From Labrenzia sp. PHM005 (lineage in GTDB: Bacteria; Pseudomonadota; Alphaproteobacteria; Rhizobiales; Stappiaceae), in NCBI RefSeq assembly GCF_006517275.1, contig NZ_CP041191.1, forward strand, positions 1,234,501 through 1,298,500: a stretch of 64,000 nucleotides of DNA, written 5' to 3'. The notes under the pieces were generated by a model, which saw nothing but the letters and a program-made list of their open reading frames with translations, did no database searches and had not been told where the DNA came from. Made by a program: the position numbers and the translations under genes. Position 1 is the stretch's first letter; the number at the start of each line of letters is the position of its first letter. Positions 41,513 to 50,069 of the stretch are shown one piece after another.

Positions 41513-42991
41513 ATGCCTTCCCTTGTTCGGATGACTGGCCGGATCTGGCGGAAACTGGTGCGGTCCGGTGTGTTGGCTGGGGCGGCACTTGTTCTTGCGG
41601 CCTGCCAGCTGCTCGGTGATGGCACGTCTGTCGGCACCGTCGCGCCGGGAACCTTGCGACCCAGTCTCGCGGCCGACATTGGTGCCCGTGAACATCCGCG
41701 TGTGGTGGCGACTTATGGTGGGGTTTATAATGACCCCGGTGCGGAGCGGGCAGTTGCCAGCGTTGTGGGCCGGTTGGTGGCCGCGTCCCAAGATCCTTCC
41801 CAAAGTTACAAGATCACCATTTTAAACTCGCCGGCGATCAATGCTTTCGCGCTGCCAGGCGGCTATCTTTATGTCACCCGCGGATTGTTGGCGCTTGCCA
41901 ACGACACATCCGAAGTCGCTGCGGTTTTGGCTCATGAGATGGCCCATGTGACCGCAAACCACGCGATTAAACGCCAGCAACGGGCAGAGGCTCGTGAGCT
42001 CGCTGACCAAATTCTGAACGATGTGGTTCAAGATACGGAAGCTGCGCGCAAGGCAATTGTATCGTCTCAATTGTCCTTTGCCCGTTTCAGCCAGGTGCAG
42101 GAGCTGGAGGCGGATGCGATTGGCGTGAAAACCCTGGCGAAAGCGGGATTTGATCCATACGCCGCCGCGCGGTTCTTAAAGTCTATGGCGAAATTCGCGA
42201 AATACCAGTCAGCAGGCAAAGGCGGCAGTTCTGCGCCCGACTTCCTGTCGTCCCATCCCTCGACCCCTGAGCGATTGCAAATTGCAGTGCGCTCCGCGCG
42301 GCAGATCGGCGCTCCTGGGATTGGCGAACGCGACCGGGACCGTTTCTTGAGCCAAATCGACGGAATGCTGTTTGGGGACGATCCGCTGGAAGGGTTCGTG
42401 CGCGGCCGCTCGTTTCTGCATAAGGCGCTCGGAATCGGGTTCACAGTTCCCTCCGGCTATATCTTAGAAAACTCACCGGAGGCGGTCTTGGCCAGCAATG
42501 GCGGGGGAACGGCAATCAGGTTCGATGGCGCCGATGTCAGCAGCTATACCAATTTGGCGGATTACATGACCTCGGGTTGGATCAATGGCCTCCTGCCGCA
42601 GAGTGTACGTGAGACCACGATTAGCGGTTTGCCGGCAGTCACCGGGGCCGCCATCACACAGGGCTGGTCTTTCCGCATAGCCGTTGTGCGGATCGGTAAG
42701 ACCGGATACCGATTTATTTTTGCAAGCCGGTCGCCAAATGACGGGTTTGATCAGGACTTCCGTAAAACCATCGACAGTTTCCGCCAGCTGACCCCAACGG
42801 AACGGGCGCGGTTGCGCTCCCTCCGGCTCAAGGTCGTTAAGACAAAGGCTGGCGACACACCTCGGAAACTGGCGATTGGCATGAGCGGGGTTGAGCCGTC
42901 CCGGCGGCTGGAGTTCTTTTCTATCCTGAATGATTTCAGCCCGAACAAACCGATCCCGGCCGGAACCTCGATCAAGCTTGTCGTGGATTGA
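41513..42991 (+). CDS. M48-family metalloprotease lipoprotein
   Basis: A zinc metalloprotease of the BepA/YfgC-like group acting in the periplasm on the outer-membrane face or on envelope quality control. A basic n-region and hydrophobic helix end in the lipobox VLAAC near residue 31, so it is a lipoprotein. The HEMAH zinc motif is in VLAHEMAHVTANHA and the third ligand is the Glu in QVQELEADAIG. NSPAINAFALPGGYLYVTRGLL is a conserved block. The last 55 residues (KTKAGDTPRKLAIGM...IPAGTSIKLV) look like a LysM-type or C-terminal anchoring repeat. The start is uncertain (41513 or 41531); both keep the leader. Confidence 0.88.
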   Translation: MPSLVRMTGRIWRKLVRSGVLAGAALVLAACQLLGDGTSVGTVAPGTLRPSLAADIGAREHPRVVATYGGVYNDPGAERAVASVVGRLVAASQDPSQSYKITILNSPAINAFALPGGYLYVTRGLLALANDTSEVAAVLAHEMAHVTANHAIKRQQRAEARELADQILNDVVQDTEAARKAIVSSQLSFARFSQVQELEADAIGVKTLAKAGFDPYAAARFLKSMAKFAKYQSAGKGGSSAPDFLSSHPSTPERLQIAVRSARQIGAPGIGERDRDRFLSQIDGMLFGDDPLEGFVRGRSFLHKALGIGFTVPSGYILENSPEAVLASNGGGTAIRFDGADVSSYTNLADYMTSGWINGLLPQSVRETTISGLPAVTGAAITQGWSFRIAVVRIGKTGYRFIFASRSPNDGFDQDFRKTIDSFRQLTPTERARLRSLRLKVVKTKAGDTPRKLAIGMSGVEPSRRLEFFSILNDFSPNKPIPAGTSIKLVVD

Positions 42992-43038
42992 GATCCGGTA
43001 GAGTTTCACAGACTGACGCTGGATACTATTTTGAGAAG

Positions 43039-43067
43039 AAAAAGCCCGGCTATGCCGGGCCTTTTTG
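43039..43067. terminator. Bidirectional terminator between M48 protease and rpoH
   Basis: GCCCGGC (43044-43050) pairs with GCCGGGC (43054-43060) around a three-base loop, with A and T runs on either side. It lies between two convergent genes and can serve both. Confidence 0.88.
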
Positions 43068-43943
43068 TTACATGGAGACGGCGTAAACCGATTGATCCGG
43101 TTGGGTGTTCAAAAGGGCCGTTTTCAGCTTTTGCAGGGCACGGCTTTCGATCTGGCGTACCCGTTCTTTAGAAATTCCAAGCTTTTGGCCAAGCGATTCC
43201 AGCGTTGCACCGTCCTCTGACAAGCGCCGCTCGCGGACAATCTTGAGTTCGCGCTCACTCAAAACAGTCAGCGCCGATGAGAGCCAGCGGTTGCGGCGCT
43301 CTGAATCGATGTTGACGGTGACAATCTCGTCCGGCTGTGGTGCTTCAGACACCAAGAAATCTTGCCGGTCGGCACTGGAGCCTTCACTGTCGGTAATTGG
43401 AGCATTCAAGGATGTGTCGGGCCCGGACAGGCGCGCATTCATCACCGCAACATCTGATTGCTTGACCCCAATCGCATCGGCGATTTTCTGGTGCAACTCG
43501 CTGTCGGTAAGCGGTGTTTGATTGTTTGACAGTTTTGCCCGCAGGCGGCGCAGGTTAAAAAACAAAGCTTTTTGAGAGGAGGATGTGCCGCCGCGAACAA
43601 TCGACCAGTTGCGCAAGATATAGTCTTGGATGGAGGCTCGGATCCACCAAGTGGCATATGTGGAGAAACGGACTTCTCGTTCCGGTTCAAAGCGAGCGGC
43701 CGCTTCCAGAAGCCCCACATGGCCTTCCTGAATCAAGTCGCCCAGGTTCAGTCCAAAATTCTTGAACCGGGAGGCAACCGCAATGACCAGGCGCATATGG
43801 GAGAGGGATAGCTTTTCAAGCGCTTTCTCGTCTCTGTGGTCCCGCCATCGCAAAGCAAGCTCATACTCCTCTTCGCGTGTGAGGTATGGCGCTTTCATCG
43901 CCGCTTTGACCAAATGCCGTTTTTCACTCATCGATGTGGACAT
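43068..43943 (-). CDS. rpoH: RNA polymerase sigma factor RpoH (heat-shock type)
   Basis: A 291-residue sigma-32-family factor that directs RNA polymerase to stress-response promoters. Region 2: LSLSHMRLVIAVASRFKNFGLNLGDLIQEGHVGLLEAAARFEPEREVRFSTYATWWIRASIQDYILRNWSIVR; the RpoH box follows in the QKALFFNLRRLR stretch; region 4: LSERELKIVRERRL...LGQKLGISKERVRQIESRALQKLKTAL. The ATG at 43943 has CGGAG 8 bases upstream; a GTG three codons earlier is less likely. Many alphaproteobacteria carry two rpoH genes and which one this is cannot be told. Confidence 0.94.
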   Translation of the reverse strand: MSTSMSEKRHLVKAAMKAPYLTREEEYELALRWRDHRDEKALEKLSLSHMRLVIAVASRFKNFGLNLGDLIQEGHVGLLEAAARFEPEREVRFSTYATWWIRASIQDYILRNWSIVRGGTSSSQKALFFNLRRLRAKLSNNQTPLTDSELHQKIADAIGVKQSDVAVMNARLSGPDTSLNAPITDSEGSSADRQDFLVSEAPQPDEIVTVNIDSERRNRWLSSALTVLSERELKIVRERRLSEDGATLESLGQKLGISKERVRQIESRALQKLKTALLNTQPDQSVYAVSM

Positions 43944-44096
43944 GCATGACACTCCGGGGTGATATCCGTATCTCTACGGACCACCTTTCAGATTAGATCA
44001 CTTTCCCACGGAGCGCGGGCACGATTGAGCACATCTTTGTGATGTAATTGGCAATTATTCTTAGAGCGTTGGCGGCATATTGCTGACGGCCGACCG

Positions 44097-44130
44097 AAAA
44101 AAAAGGGCCTGGATTGCTCCAGACCCTTTC
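44097..44130 (-). terminator. Terminator of carD
   Basis: On the minus strand an 11-bp stem (44119-44129 with 44102-44112, one G-U pair) is followed by a run of eight T (44104-44097, partly in the stem). It is 30 bases past the carD stop. Confidence 0.85.
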
Positions 44131-44159
44131 GTATTTTTAGTGTGCGACTTAAAGCAGGC

Positions 44160-44756
44160 TTATGCAGCTTCTTCCGCGTCGTCGTCACCGTCTTCTTCTG
44201 CGGCAGCAGCAGCTGCTGCTGCGGCTTTGATGCGGCTCGGCGATTTGGCCAAGTTCTGCTCAATTTCCTTGATGGCTTCGGTTTCCGAGCATTTGTTTAC
44301 AGCGGCAATTTCGCGTGCCATGCGGTCAAGCGCTGCTTCATAAAGCTGGCGTTCGGAATAGGACTGCTCCGGTTGTGTTTCAGAGCGGTACAGGTCACGG
44401 ACGACTTCGGAGATTGCAATCAGATCGCCGGAATTGATTTTCGCTTCATATTCCTGGGCGCGGCGGCTCCACATAGTGCGTTTGATCCGCGGACGGCCCC
44501 GGACGGTTTCCAGTGCTTTTTTAACTGCAGCCGGGTCGCCCAGCTTACGCATGCCAACAGATGCAATTTTTGCAACTGGCACACGAAGGGTCATCTTGTC
44601 CTGTTCAAAAACAATAACGAGCAACTCCAAAGAGTGACCGGCTACGTTTTGTTCTTCAATGGCGGTAATCTGGCCGACACCATGTGCCGGATAAACGATG
44701 TATTCGCCTGTTTTGAAACCTTGACGCTGCGCGGTCTTTTTGGTGCTTGTTGCCAT
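44160..44756 (-). CDS. carD: CarD-family transcriptional regulator
   Basis: A 198-residue RNA-polymerase-binding regulator that stabilises open complexes at rRNA and other promoters. The N-terminal Tudor-like RNAP-interacting domain reads FKTGEYIVYPAHGVGQITAIEEQNVAGHSLELLVIVFEQDKMTLRVPVAKI; the helical DNA-binding domain has RPRIKRTMWSRRAQEYEAKINSGDLIAISEVVRDLYR (with the conserved Trp). The C-terminus ends in nine Ala and an acidic EEDGDDDAEEAA tail, an addition common in alphaproteobacterial CarD. It is a single-gene unit with its own terminator. Confidence 0.95.
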   Translation of the reverse strand: MATSTKKTAQRQGFKTGEYIVYPAHGVGQITAIEEQNVAGHSLELLVIVFEQDKMTLRVPVAKIASVGMRKLGDPAAVKKALETVRGRPRIKRTMWSRRAQEYEAKINSGDLIAISEVVRDLYRSETQPEQSYSERQLYEAALDRMAREIAAVNKCSETEAIKEIEQNLAKSPSRIKAAAAAAAAAEEDGDDDAEEAA

Positions 44757-45210
44757 ACTTGTAGTCTCTCCTGCGCAGTTAGCGGTCTTTTGTCAGACCG
44801 GAAATGGACCGCTGTACGGTCCTTGTTTGTGCGGCACGCGATCATCCCGGCGTCCAAATTCTGGAACGCCTGTTGATATGCGGCGTGTCGGGCTAGTCAG
44901 TCGTTGAATTCCACTCTAGAACCTTGCTTAGATACAAAAGCTGCCGGGATCTCTCGTGGCCCGGAAAGATGGATCACGGGGCACGTAAGCGAAGACTCCG
45001 TTTTTGGGGTTATTCTCGTGGTTGGCGACTATCGAAACAAAGTAACACACTTTTGTGGAAAATTAAAGTGCGTCAAATTTATTGCGGCGCAAAAGGTTAA
45101 AGCACCTGAAAGCTGCAAGCATCCAGGTGTCTGAATTACCAAATGAATTTCTTTATCTTAAGTTGTATTATTTAAATTGCTCGCGCTATTGGCGTCTGTG
45201 GGTAATCCAA
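44757..45210. other. Intergenic region upstream of carD
   Basis: No gene is supported in these 454 bases. The part next to carD should hold its promoter; the rest, including an AT-rich stretch at 45000-45180, shows no site that can be named. Confidence 0.6.
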
Positions 45211-45543
45211 TCACGCAGGTGGATTAGGTGAAAAATACTTATCCAGCTTGTTTTCTTCGCCGTCATGTTTTTCAGCATCGGGCATTGGATCTTTTTTCTC
45301 GGTAATATTCGGCCATTTTTCCGAATACTCGGCGTTCAATTCAATCCATTTTTCCAGGCCTGGTTCGGTATCCGGCAGGATGGCCTCGGCAGGACATTCC
45401 GGTTCACATACGCCGCAGTCGATGCATTCGTCCGGATTGATCACGAGGAAATTTTCGCCTTCGTAGAAACAGTCTACCGGGCAGACCTCAACACAGTCTG
45501 TGTATTTGCATTTAATACAGTTGTCCGTGACGACGTAGGTCAT
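45211..45543 (-). CDS. fdxA: Ferredoxin FdxA (7Fe type)
   Basis: A 110-residue bacterial ferredoxin carrying [3Fe-4S] and [4Fe-4S] clusters. [21 protein letters not shown] and [16 protein letters not shown] provide the cluster cysteines, with the 7Fe-type spacing in the first motif. The C-terminal extension [17 protein letters not shown] is typical of FdxA. The ATG at 45543 is normal for the family; 16 extra residues in the long frame are not. It is encoded downstream of the S4-domain gene, a common order in this group. Confidence 0.95.
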   Translation of the reverse strand: MTYVVTDNCIKCKYTDCVEVCPVDCFYEGENFLVINPDECIDCGVCEPECPAEAILPDTEPGLEKWIELNAEYSEKWPNITEKKDPMPDAEKHDGEENKLDKYFSPNPPA

Positions 45544-45756
45544 CTCTATCCTCACTAGGCACGGCAGGGGCGGTTCTCTTTGCGCCCGCATGCGGCAATC
45601 CGGCGGTCAATTCTATAGCGTAGGTCGCAAAACCCACGGTCAAGTTCAATGCTGTTGGGTATCGCTTTTAATGAGCCGGTGCAAGCGTTCAAGCAGTCGC
45701 ATCTGGGCGCTGGTGGAGAATGCTATTCCGTTTTTTTGCGAAACTGCGAAAAGTGC

Positions 45757-46167
45757 CTAATCTTCTTGGCGAAAGGCGTCCATCTTGCGCCGGTCACGTT
45801 TGGTCGGCCGGCCGGAGCCTGGCTCACGTTGTCCAGGAGGGGGTGGTGGGGCTTCTGGTTTTGGTGGCGGCGGCGGAGACAAGTCTTCGTAAAGAAGTTT
45901 CGCTTCCTCGTATGGGCCACGCCGGGTGCCAAGGGCAACGACTTTCAAAACAAGCACCCGCCGATCAAGGACAATGGTTAGGACATCGTCCGCCTTGACG
46001 GTCTTGCTTGCCGAAGAAATCTTGTCCTTGTTGACCCGGACATGTCCACCGGCTGCCAGTTTTTGCGCCAAAGACCGGGATTTCGTGACCCTGGCGTACC
46101 AGAGCCACTTGTCGACGCGCAGGCTGCCCTGAGATTGTGGAGCAGCTTTTGGATCTGACCCCGGAAT
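45757..46167 (-). CDS. RNA-binding S4-domain protein (Hsp15-like)
   Basis: An S4 RNA-binding domain starts at LRVDKWLWYARVTKSRSLAQKLAAGGHVRVNKDKI and is followed by VLTIVLDRRVLVLKVVALGTRRGPYEEAKLLYEDL and a Pro-rich, basic tail ending GRPTKRDRRKMDAF. Hsp15-like members bind stalled 50S subunits. No ATG, GTG or TTG exists in frame upstream of the domain; the first TTG (46071) lies inside the first S4 helix and would destroy it. An ATT at 46167, overlapping the helicase stop (TAATT) with AAGGA 9 bases upstream, is the best start candidate; CTG at 46122 is the other option. The start given is therefore tentative. Confidence 0.75.
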   Translation of the reverse strand: MPGSDPKAAPQSQGSLRVDKWLWYARVTKSRSLAQKLAAGGHVRVNKDKISSASKTVKADDVLTIVLDRRVLVLKVVALGTRRGPYEEAKLLYEDLSPPPPPKPEAPPPPPGQREPGSGRPTKRDRRKMDAFRQED

Positions 46168-49100
46168 TACTTCTTGTCCTTGCCGTCCATATTCTCCTTC
46201 AGCGCCATCAGAGCGGCGAAAGGTGAATTTGGATCGATTGGCTTGTCTTTTTGCGGCTTGTCACGGCGATTGCCGCCCTCGAAGGACTTTTGGCCACCTC
46301 GGCCCTTGTGCTGACCACCTTTGCCGGGTTTGCCGTGTCGCCGCTCACCGGACGCGCCTTTCGGCCCTTGGTGTTTGCGGTTGTCTCCCCGGCGCTGATC
46401 CTGTCGGCCGCGCGGACGGCGGTCGTGACGGCCCGGGCGCCAGATCTCAATGGTAACCGTTTCCATTTCCGGTTCGCCGGATGGAGCGGCCTCTTCGGAT
46501 GCAGAAGGTTCTGCCGTCTCTGTGTCAGCTGTTTCTGAACCTGCGTCCGCTGCGTCAGCGGTTGCTCCCGGTGTTTCAGTTGCCGCAGGCGCTTCGGCGC
46601 TGCTGTCTTCAGCAGCCTTATCTTCCAGCACCCCAGAAGCTTCCGTTTCCGTTGCAGGGGCGGCGGTTTCGGCTGCTTCGCTTTCTGCAGGGGAGGCGGT
46701 TGCGGACGTTACTTCTGGTGTCGCCGCGCTGTCTGCAGGTGTGGTTTCCGTGTCCGGTTTCACAACGACGGGACGCTGAACCTCTTTGGTTTCGAGCCGG
46801 TAGCCGAGGGATTTCAGAACAGCCGAGAAATCCTCGCCGGCGCAACCGAGCAGGGACGTCATGGCAACTGTGACCGTAAAGCCGCCGCCCGTTTCGATTG
46901 CACCTTCTGGTGGTGCGACCTCTGCGTCGAGCGGTTTCCAGGCAATCAGTGGCCGGATCAGATCCGCCAGACGTTCCAGAATATCGACCCGGACAGCCCG
47001 CGGGCCGCAGACCCGAAAGCCAACGACTTTGTAAAGCGCCTGGTTGATCTCGGGATTAACCGGGATAGAGGTGCGGCCGGAAGCGGACAGCTGCGGCAGT
47101 TCTTCCATGCCGTTCATGTCCAGAGACCCGTGCTTCAAAGCCCAGAGTTGGGCGAGCAGCTGGCTAGGAGCCGGTTTCAAGAGTGCAGGAACAAAGATCG
47201 TGTAAGCGCCGAAGCGGATGCCGTGTTTACGCAAAGATGCGCGCATATCCTGATCGAGCTGGCGGATTTCGTCGGCAGCATCTTGCCGTTCCAAAATGCC
47301 AAGACCTTCGACGATCCGGAATGCGATGCCGCGGGCCAGACCCTCGAGGCCTTCCCCGGTCTTTAAATCTGCAAGCGGTTTGAGCAGTGTTTCGATCTGC
47401 GCTTTGACCCAGAGGTCCAAACGGTTTTGCACGGTGTCGCGGGCCGGTCCGGTCAAGTGCTCGTCGGCGAGCAGCAGAACGGTTGGTGCCAACACATCGT
47501 CACTGGCTGACAATTTGGCCACCGGTTCTCCGCGCCAGCGGATGGCACCTTCTGAAGTCAGGACAAAATCACTGTTTTCAGATTTGCCAAGCTTGTCTGC
47601 ACGGGACTCGATTTCCGTGGTCAGGGCTTTTTGTGCGGCAGCACGAACCGTCTTTTCGTCCGGGCCTTCGGCCGCCGCATCAGGGGCAAACCGGAAGCCA
47701 AGCAGATTTCCGATGTGCTGACCTTCGACGAGCACATCCCCACTCGATGTAATTTCCGCTTCCAGCATTGCGTTCTCTCTCAAACGTCGCATCAATACAC
47801 TTGTCCGCCGATCCACGAACCGCTGAGTCAGCCGGTCGTGAAGGGCGTCAGATAGTTTATCTTCTATGCCTCGGGTCACGCCCTGCCAATGGGCCGGATC
47901 GGCCAACCAGTCCGGGCGGTTCGCGACATACGTCCAGGTCCGGATATGAGCGATCCGGTTCGCGAGTGTGTCGATATCACCATCTGTGCGGTCTGCGAAG
48001 GCCAATTGACGGGCGAACCAATCATCTTCAATCGCATTTTCGCGTATCAGGTGGGTGTAGATCGTGGCCAAAAGGTCCCCGTGGTTGGCCGGTGCAATCT
48101 TGCGGTAATCCGGCACCTGACACACATCCCATAGCAATTCGACCGCTTTTGCCCCCCTTGCCATGTCATTTATTGCGCTGTCGCGCAACAAATGTTCAAG
48201 GGCGGTGATGTCGTCACCGGTTGGCGCCCGCGCCAAACCGTCCTCTTTCGGGGGTAAATCAAGGCTTCGGCGCAGATTGGCTGAGGACGAAAAATCCAAC
48301 GAACTGTTGCGCCATTGCAGCACTTTTAGGCTGGCGAAGTGATGGCTTTCGATCTGTTCGATCAAATCATCGTCCAAAGGATCGACTCGGCCTGTTACGC
48401 CAAAGGTGCCGTCTTTGGTGTGACGGCCGGCGCGGCCGGCGATCTGGCCCATCTCCGATGGAGTTAGCTGACGATACTGATAGCCGTCATATTTGCGGTT
48501 GCCGGCAAAGGCGATGTGGTGGACATCCAGGTTCAATCCCATGCCAATGGCGTCGGTGGCGACCAGGTGATCGACATCACCGTTCTGGAAGAGTTCCACC
48601 TGGGCATTACGGGTGCGTGGGCTTAGCGAGCCAAGCACCACCGCGGCGCCGCCACGCTGGCGCCGGAGCAGCTCGGCAATCGAATAAACCTCATCCGACG
48701 AAAAAGCGACGATAGCCGACCGGGCTGGCAGGCGGGAGACCTTTTTGGATCCCGCATAAGACAGGATCGACATGCGCGGACGGGTGATGACATTGAGGCC
48801 CGGGAGGAGTTTTTCCAACAGCGGCCGGGCAGTCGCCGATCCCAAAAGCAGGGTTTCAGAACGGCCACGCAAATTCAGGATCCGGTCGGTGAAGACGTGG
48901 CCGCGGTCGAGATTTCCGGCCAGTTGGACTTCATCGATAGCCACGAACTCGGTGTTGAGATCGAGTGGCATGGCTTCGACCGTCGACACCCAAAAGCGGG
49001 GCTTCTTCGGAATGATCTTCTCTTCGCCGGTAATCAGCGCGACAGACTCAGTTCCGGAACGTTCGGCAATGCGTCCATAGACTTCCCGCGCCAGCAATCG

Positions 49101-49274
49101 GAGAGGCAGGCCAATCAAGCCGGACGGCTGGGCCAGCATGCGCTCGATTGCCAGGTGGGTTTTCCCGGTGTTGGTGGGCCCTAGGACGGCGGTAACCGTG
49201 CGGGATCGAGCGCTAGGGGGTAACGGCAGAGTATGGGGGCGGAGCATGGAGCTGGTGCGATCAGAATTCTTCAT
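46167..49274 (-). CDS. Suv3-like ATP-dependent RNA helicase with long disordered tail
   Basis: A 1035-residue superfamily-2 helicase related to mitochondrial SUV3. Walker A is GPTNTGKTHLAIERM near residue 33, motif II is DEVQ in FVAIDEVQLAGN, motif III GSATA, and motifs V/VI are VATDAIGMGLNLDVHHIAFAG and QIAGRAGRHTKDG. The C-terminal 200 residues are Ala/Glu/Thr-rich and then Arg/Gly/Lys-rich (RPGRHDRRPRGRQDQRRGDNRK), likely unstructured and RNA-binding. Such proteins act in RNA turnover. The S4-domain gene follows directly. Confidence 0.9.
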   Translation of the reverse strand: MKNSDRTSSMLRPHTLPLPPSARSRTVTAVLGPTNTGKTHLAIERMLAQPSGLIGLPLRLLAREVYGRIAERSGTESVALITGEEKIIPKKPRFWVSTVEAMPLDLNTEFVAIDEVQLAGNLDRGHVFTDRILNLRGRSETLLLGSATARPLLEKLLPGLNVITRPRMSILSYAGSKKVSRLPARSAIVAFSSDEVYSIAELLRRQRGGAAVVLGSLSPRTRNAQVELFQNGDVDHLVATDAIGMGLNLDVHHIAFAGNRKYDGYQYRQLTPSEMGQIAGRAGRHTKDGTFGVTGRVDPLDDDLIEQIESHHFASLKVLQWRNSSLDFSSSANLRRSLDLPPKEDGLARAPTGDDITALEHLLRDSAINDMARGAKAVELLWDVCQVPDYRKIAPANHGDLLATIYTHLIRENAIEDDWFARQLAFADRTDGDIDTLANRIAHIRTWTYVANRPDWLADPAHWQGVTRGIEDKLSDALHDRLTQRFVDRRTSVLMRRLRENAMLEAEITSSGDVLVEGQHIGNLLGFRFAPDAAAEGPDEKTVRAAAQKALTTEIESRADKLGKSENSDFVLTSEGAIRWRGEPVAKLSASDDVLAPTVLLLADEHLTGPARDTVQNRLDLWVKAQIETLLKPLADLKTGEGLEGLARGIAFRIVEGLGILERQDAADEIRQLDQDMRASLRKHGIRFGAYTIFVPALLKPAPSQLLAQLWALKHGSLDMNGMEELPQLSASGRTSIPVNPEINQALYKVVGFRVCGPRAVRVDILERLADLIRPLIAWKPLDAEVAPPEGAIETGGGFTVTVAMTSLLGCAGEDFSAVLKSLGYRLETKEVQRPVVVKPDTETTPADSAATPEVTSATASPAESEAAETAAPATETEASGVLEDKAAEDSSAEAPAATETPGATADAADAGSETADTETAEPSASEEAAPSGEPEMETVTIEIWRPGRHDRRPRGRQDQRRGDNRKHQGPKGASGERRHGKPGKGGQHKGRGGQKSFEGGNRRDKPQKDKPIDPNSPFAALMALKENMDGKDKK

Positions 49275-50069
49275 AATTCGGCAGGCCTGGATTGGCCGCC
49301 GTGTCTCTCAGGAATAAAACCCAGAACATCATGGCGCGTGTCTACCATAGGCCAGGTGGGCCTGTCCTGCCCTTTTTCGCCGCGCCCATGTTTCCGTAGG
49401 TGCAAAAATGAGATTGAAATTTTCTGTGGAGAACGACTCTGGAACAAATCGAAACCGAATCGCGGACTCTTTTGGATTCAGGATTTGTTCCCTACGAAAT
49501 GTGGATCTGAAACACCCTAGCGCCACGAAATGCTGAATCTGGCCAGTTATTTATGGCAAGTCACCTTGGTTTTCGGTTTAGAGTGCAGAAGTGTGTCAAT
49601 CATTAATTTCCGGTTTTTTGATTGGGGAGCACAAACTGCAGTCCCATTTACCTAAGTACACAGGCAGAACGAATCGCTGACGAATCGCTGACAGGGTGAT
49701 GTTTGCGGTTTGTTCCTACTGTATCTTGTATGTATAAGGGCGGAGAGGCCCAAGAGCAGTATTCAAAATTCTCCTCGATTTTAACAATACGAACGCTGTA
49801 TTTGAGCGTCTGTGTCAGATTGGGCCAGTCATGGTTTTGCGGCAATGCGGTAAAACTGGACGCCAGTTTCGAAAATTTTTTGCCAATTCGCCTCGTCCCT
49901 AGGGGTAAAGAATGTCCAGACTTTTCTATGGATTATGGCCTTTTCGGAAAAAATATTTCTCCAAATAAAAAAAGGACAAGCATCCTGCCCCTTTTCAATT
50001 TGCTCCGACCAAAGTAGAAACTTGCCGAAATCGACGTAATTTTTGCGGGAAATTAGGGGGAGTGGGCGT
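49275..50069. other. Long intergenic region between helicase and pyruvate carboxylase genes
   Basis: No gene is supported in about 795 bases. It contains the divergent promoter regions, an 11-bp tandem repeat at 49669-49690 and, at 49974-50000, a weak A/T-flanked hairpin that would read as a terminator on the minus strand. AT content is higher than in the flanking genes. Confidence 0.6.
49669..49690. repeat. Two tandem copies of an 11-bp unit
   Basis: ACGAATCGCTG occurs twice in direct succession. It could be an operator pair or a slippage product; nothing else supports a role. Confidence 0.45.
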
